Of a stretch of 64,000 nt of DNA, positions 62,476 to 64,000 are shown one piece after another. Each line of letters opens with the position of its first letter. The first letter of the stretch is position 1. The translations under genes were made by a program, and so were the position numbers. The notes under the pieces are model-generated. The model did not search any database, was not told the DNA's origin, and worked only from the letters and a program-made list of their open reading frames with translations. Source of the stretch: Dactylorhiza incarnata (Eukaryota > Streptophyta > Magnoliopsida > Asparagales > Orchidaceae); the NCBI GenBank assembly GCA_033032865.1, contig JAWHQI010000305.1:248001-312000 (forward strand), given 5' to 3'.

Positions 62476-63356
62476 TGAGCCGAGCTCAGCTGGAGGTGGA
62501 GAAAGCTCAACACCTTAGGTCGAATTGAACTTGATCTTAGGTGGAGAAAAACTCAACACCTCTAGTCGAGCCGAGCTCAACCTGAGGTGGGAGGCGGAAA
62601 CTCCACACCTGCTAGGGAGCCGAGCTCACCTGGAGGGGGAGGGGACTCCACACCTACCAGGGAGCCGAGCTCACCTGGAGGTGGAGGAACTCAACACCTA
62701 ACAGGGAGCCGAGCTCACCTGGAGGTGGAGGAACTCAACACCTAATAGGGAGCCGAGCTCACCTGGAGGTGGAGGAACTCAACACCTAACAGGGAGCCGA
62801 GCTCACCTGGAGGTGGAGGAACCCAACACCTAACAGGGAGCCGATCTCACTTGGAGGTGGAGAAAACTCCACGCCTAACATGGAGCCGAGCTCACCTGGA
62901 GGTGGAGGAACTCAACACCTAACAGGGAGCCGAGCTCACCTGGAGGTGGAGGAACTCAACACCTAACAGGTAGCCGAGCTCACCTGGAGGTGGAGGAACT
63001 CAACACCTAACAGAGAGCCGACCTCACCTGGAGGTGGAGGAAACTCCACACCTAACAGGGAGCTGAGCTCACCTGGAGGTGGAGGAACTCAACACCTAAC
63101 AGGGAGCCGAGCTCACCTGGAGGTGGAGGAACTCAACACCTAACAGGGAGCCGAGCTCACCTGGAGGTGGAGGAACTCAACACCCAACAGGGGGCCGAGC
63201 TCACCTGGAGGTGGAGGAACTCAACACCTAACAGGGAGTCGAGCTCACCTGCAGGTGGAGGAACTCAACACCTAACAGGGAGCCGAGCTCACCTGGAGGT
63301 GGGGGAACTCAACACCTAATAGGGAGCCGAGCTCACCTGGAGGCGGAGGAACTCAA
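62476..63356 (-). repeat. 44-bp tandem array
   Basis: About 20 units with a period of 44 bp (same phase at 62791 and 62835), plus-strand core AGGGAGCCGAGCTCACCTGG then AGGTGGAGGAACTCAACACC. Units at the left end are more diverged than those in the middle. Confidence 0.92.
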
Positions 63357-63585
63357 CCATCTCACAAAAGCAATTACTCTTTCTGAGGTCTTGCCCGCAG
63401 CGAGTCGACCCGATGAGTCACCCATCAGCCGGCATGACTGAGCCCGGTGAATGGTCTGTAGTCGGGGGCCTTACCGATTGAAGGCGGAAGTACCCGTCCG
63501 CGTCCTAGGTGCTTACCTTCACCTGGAGGCAGAGGAACTCAACACCTCCTCAGACCGGCTTCTCTTCTTGGAGCCTTACCAACCC

Positions 63586-64000
63586 AAACGAATCTTCCCG
63601 ACGAGCCACCCAGCGACCGACATCAACAAGCCCAGGCGAGTGGTCTCCAGTCGAGAACTCGACCTAAAATGAATCTACCTGACGAGCCACCCAGCGACCG
63701 ACATCAACAAGCCCTGGTGAGTGGTCTCCAGTCGAGAACTCGACCTAAAACGAATCTACTCGACGAGCCACCCAGCGACCGACATCAACAAGCCCGGGCG
63801 AGTGGTCTCCAGTCGAGGACTCGACCTAAAATGAATCTACCGACGAGCCACCCAGCGACCGACATCAACAAGCCCGGGCGAGTGGTCTCCAGTCGAGGAC
63901 TCGACCTAAAACGAATCTACCCGACGAGCCACCCAACGACCGACATCAACAAGCCCGGGCGAGTGGTCTCCAGTCGAGGACTCGACCTAAAACGAATCTA
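63586..64000 (-). repeat. 81-bp tandem array
   Basis: Five units spaced 80-81 bp (GACGAGCCAC at 63600, 63681, 63762, 63842, 63923), running off the right edge. Each has CGACATCAACAAGCCC and GCGAGTGGTCTCCAGTCGAG. Unrelated to the 44-bp unit next to it. Confidence 0.9.

Larger units (their letters stand above)
62290..64000 (-). mobile_element. 3' UTR of the second Tat-like element (continues off window)
   Basis: Between the LTR and the window edge there is no coding sequence, only a 185-bp spacer, a 44-bp array, a 240-bp spacer and an 81-bp array. By analogy with the element at 1-7571, pol should follow to the right. Confidence 0.6.

Noticed and set aside
62476..63356. Regular direct repeats as a possible CRISPR array
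   Set aside because: Units are contiguous with no unique spacers, in a plant retroelement 3' UTR.

Overview
This is plant nuclear DNA, most likely from a eudicot with a large, repeat-rich genome. The evidence is LTR retrotransposons of plant-specific lineages (Tat-lineage Ty3 with two RNase H domains, a Sirevirus-type Copia, a long solo LTR of chromovirus character), Tourist-like MITEs, a TS-type SINE, and a spliced gene for an AIRP2-like RING E3 ligase. There is no operon, CRISPR array, rRNA or recognisable tRNA. The species cannot be named from the sequence.

Layout. 1-7571: minus-strand Tat-lineage Ty3 element with gag, protease, RT, two RNase H domains and integrase. It has a frame change and three in-frame stops, ends in an 89-bp tandem array, and its 3' LTR lies beyond the left edge. 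7572-11716: intergenic DNA with a hAT-like fragment, a MITE, an LTR-like promoter region, a SINE with perfect 14-bp target duplications, and a dispersed repeat. 11722-16936: a 5.2-kb solo LTR with 5-bp duplications (GCCGC), next to a 134-bp GC-rich near-palindrome at 17008-17141. About 19.1-34.2 kb: the only host gene I can support, a five-exon AIRP2-type RING E3 gene on the plus strand. Its intron 1 holds MITEs, a 422-bp solo LTR and a 545-bp tandem duplication. Its intron 4 has grown to 9.1 kb through an antisense, decayed Copia element (25549-33920), into which a pol-less Tat derivative (27511-31177) later inserted.

25780-37288 is repeated in tandem, almost identically, at 37289-48767. The copy carries a second terminal exon of the RING gene, and one breakpoint lies inside a Sirevirus. 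46915-57891: that Sirevirus, complete and young, with near-identical LTRs, 5-bp duplications (GGTTG), a Met-tRNA-type primer site, gag and pol in one frame separated by a single UAG, and a separate spliced gene in antisense orientation between pol and the 3' LTR. 58198-60953: a Copia remnant with gag and protease only. 61466-64000: the 3' LTR and 3'-UTR tandem arrays of another minus-strand Tat-like element that continues past the right edge.

The most unusual signal is in the Sirevirus. Two short palindromes, called here A (CTGTCGGAAATTTCCGACAG) and B (CTGTCGCCTGGGCGACAG), occur as an ordered pair. The A-B pair sits 7-8 nt upstream of the TATA box of both the LTR promoter and the antisense gene promoter. 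It is tandemly triplicated in the LTR, and recurs in the antisense gene's intron, just after its stop codon, and inside the gag reading frame. In every case it points along the transcription unit that contains it.

Inferred order of events: decayed Copia into intron 4; Tat derivative into that Copia; Sirevirus into the downstream flank; then the 11.5-kb tandem duplication, which copied part of the Sirevirus.
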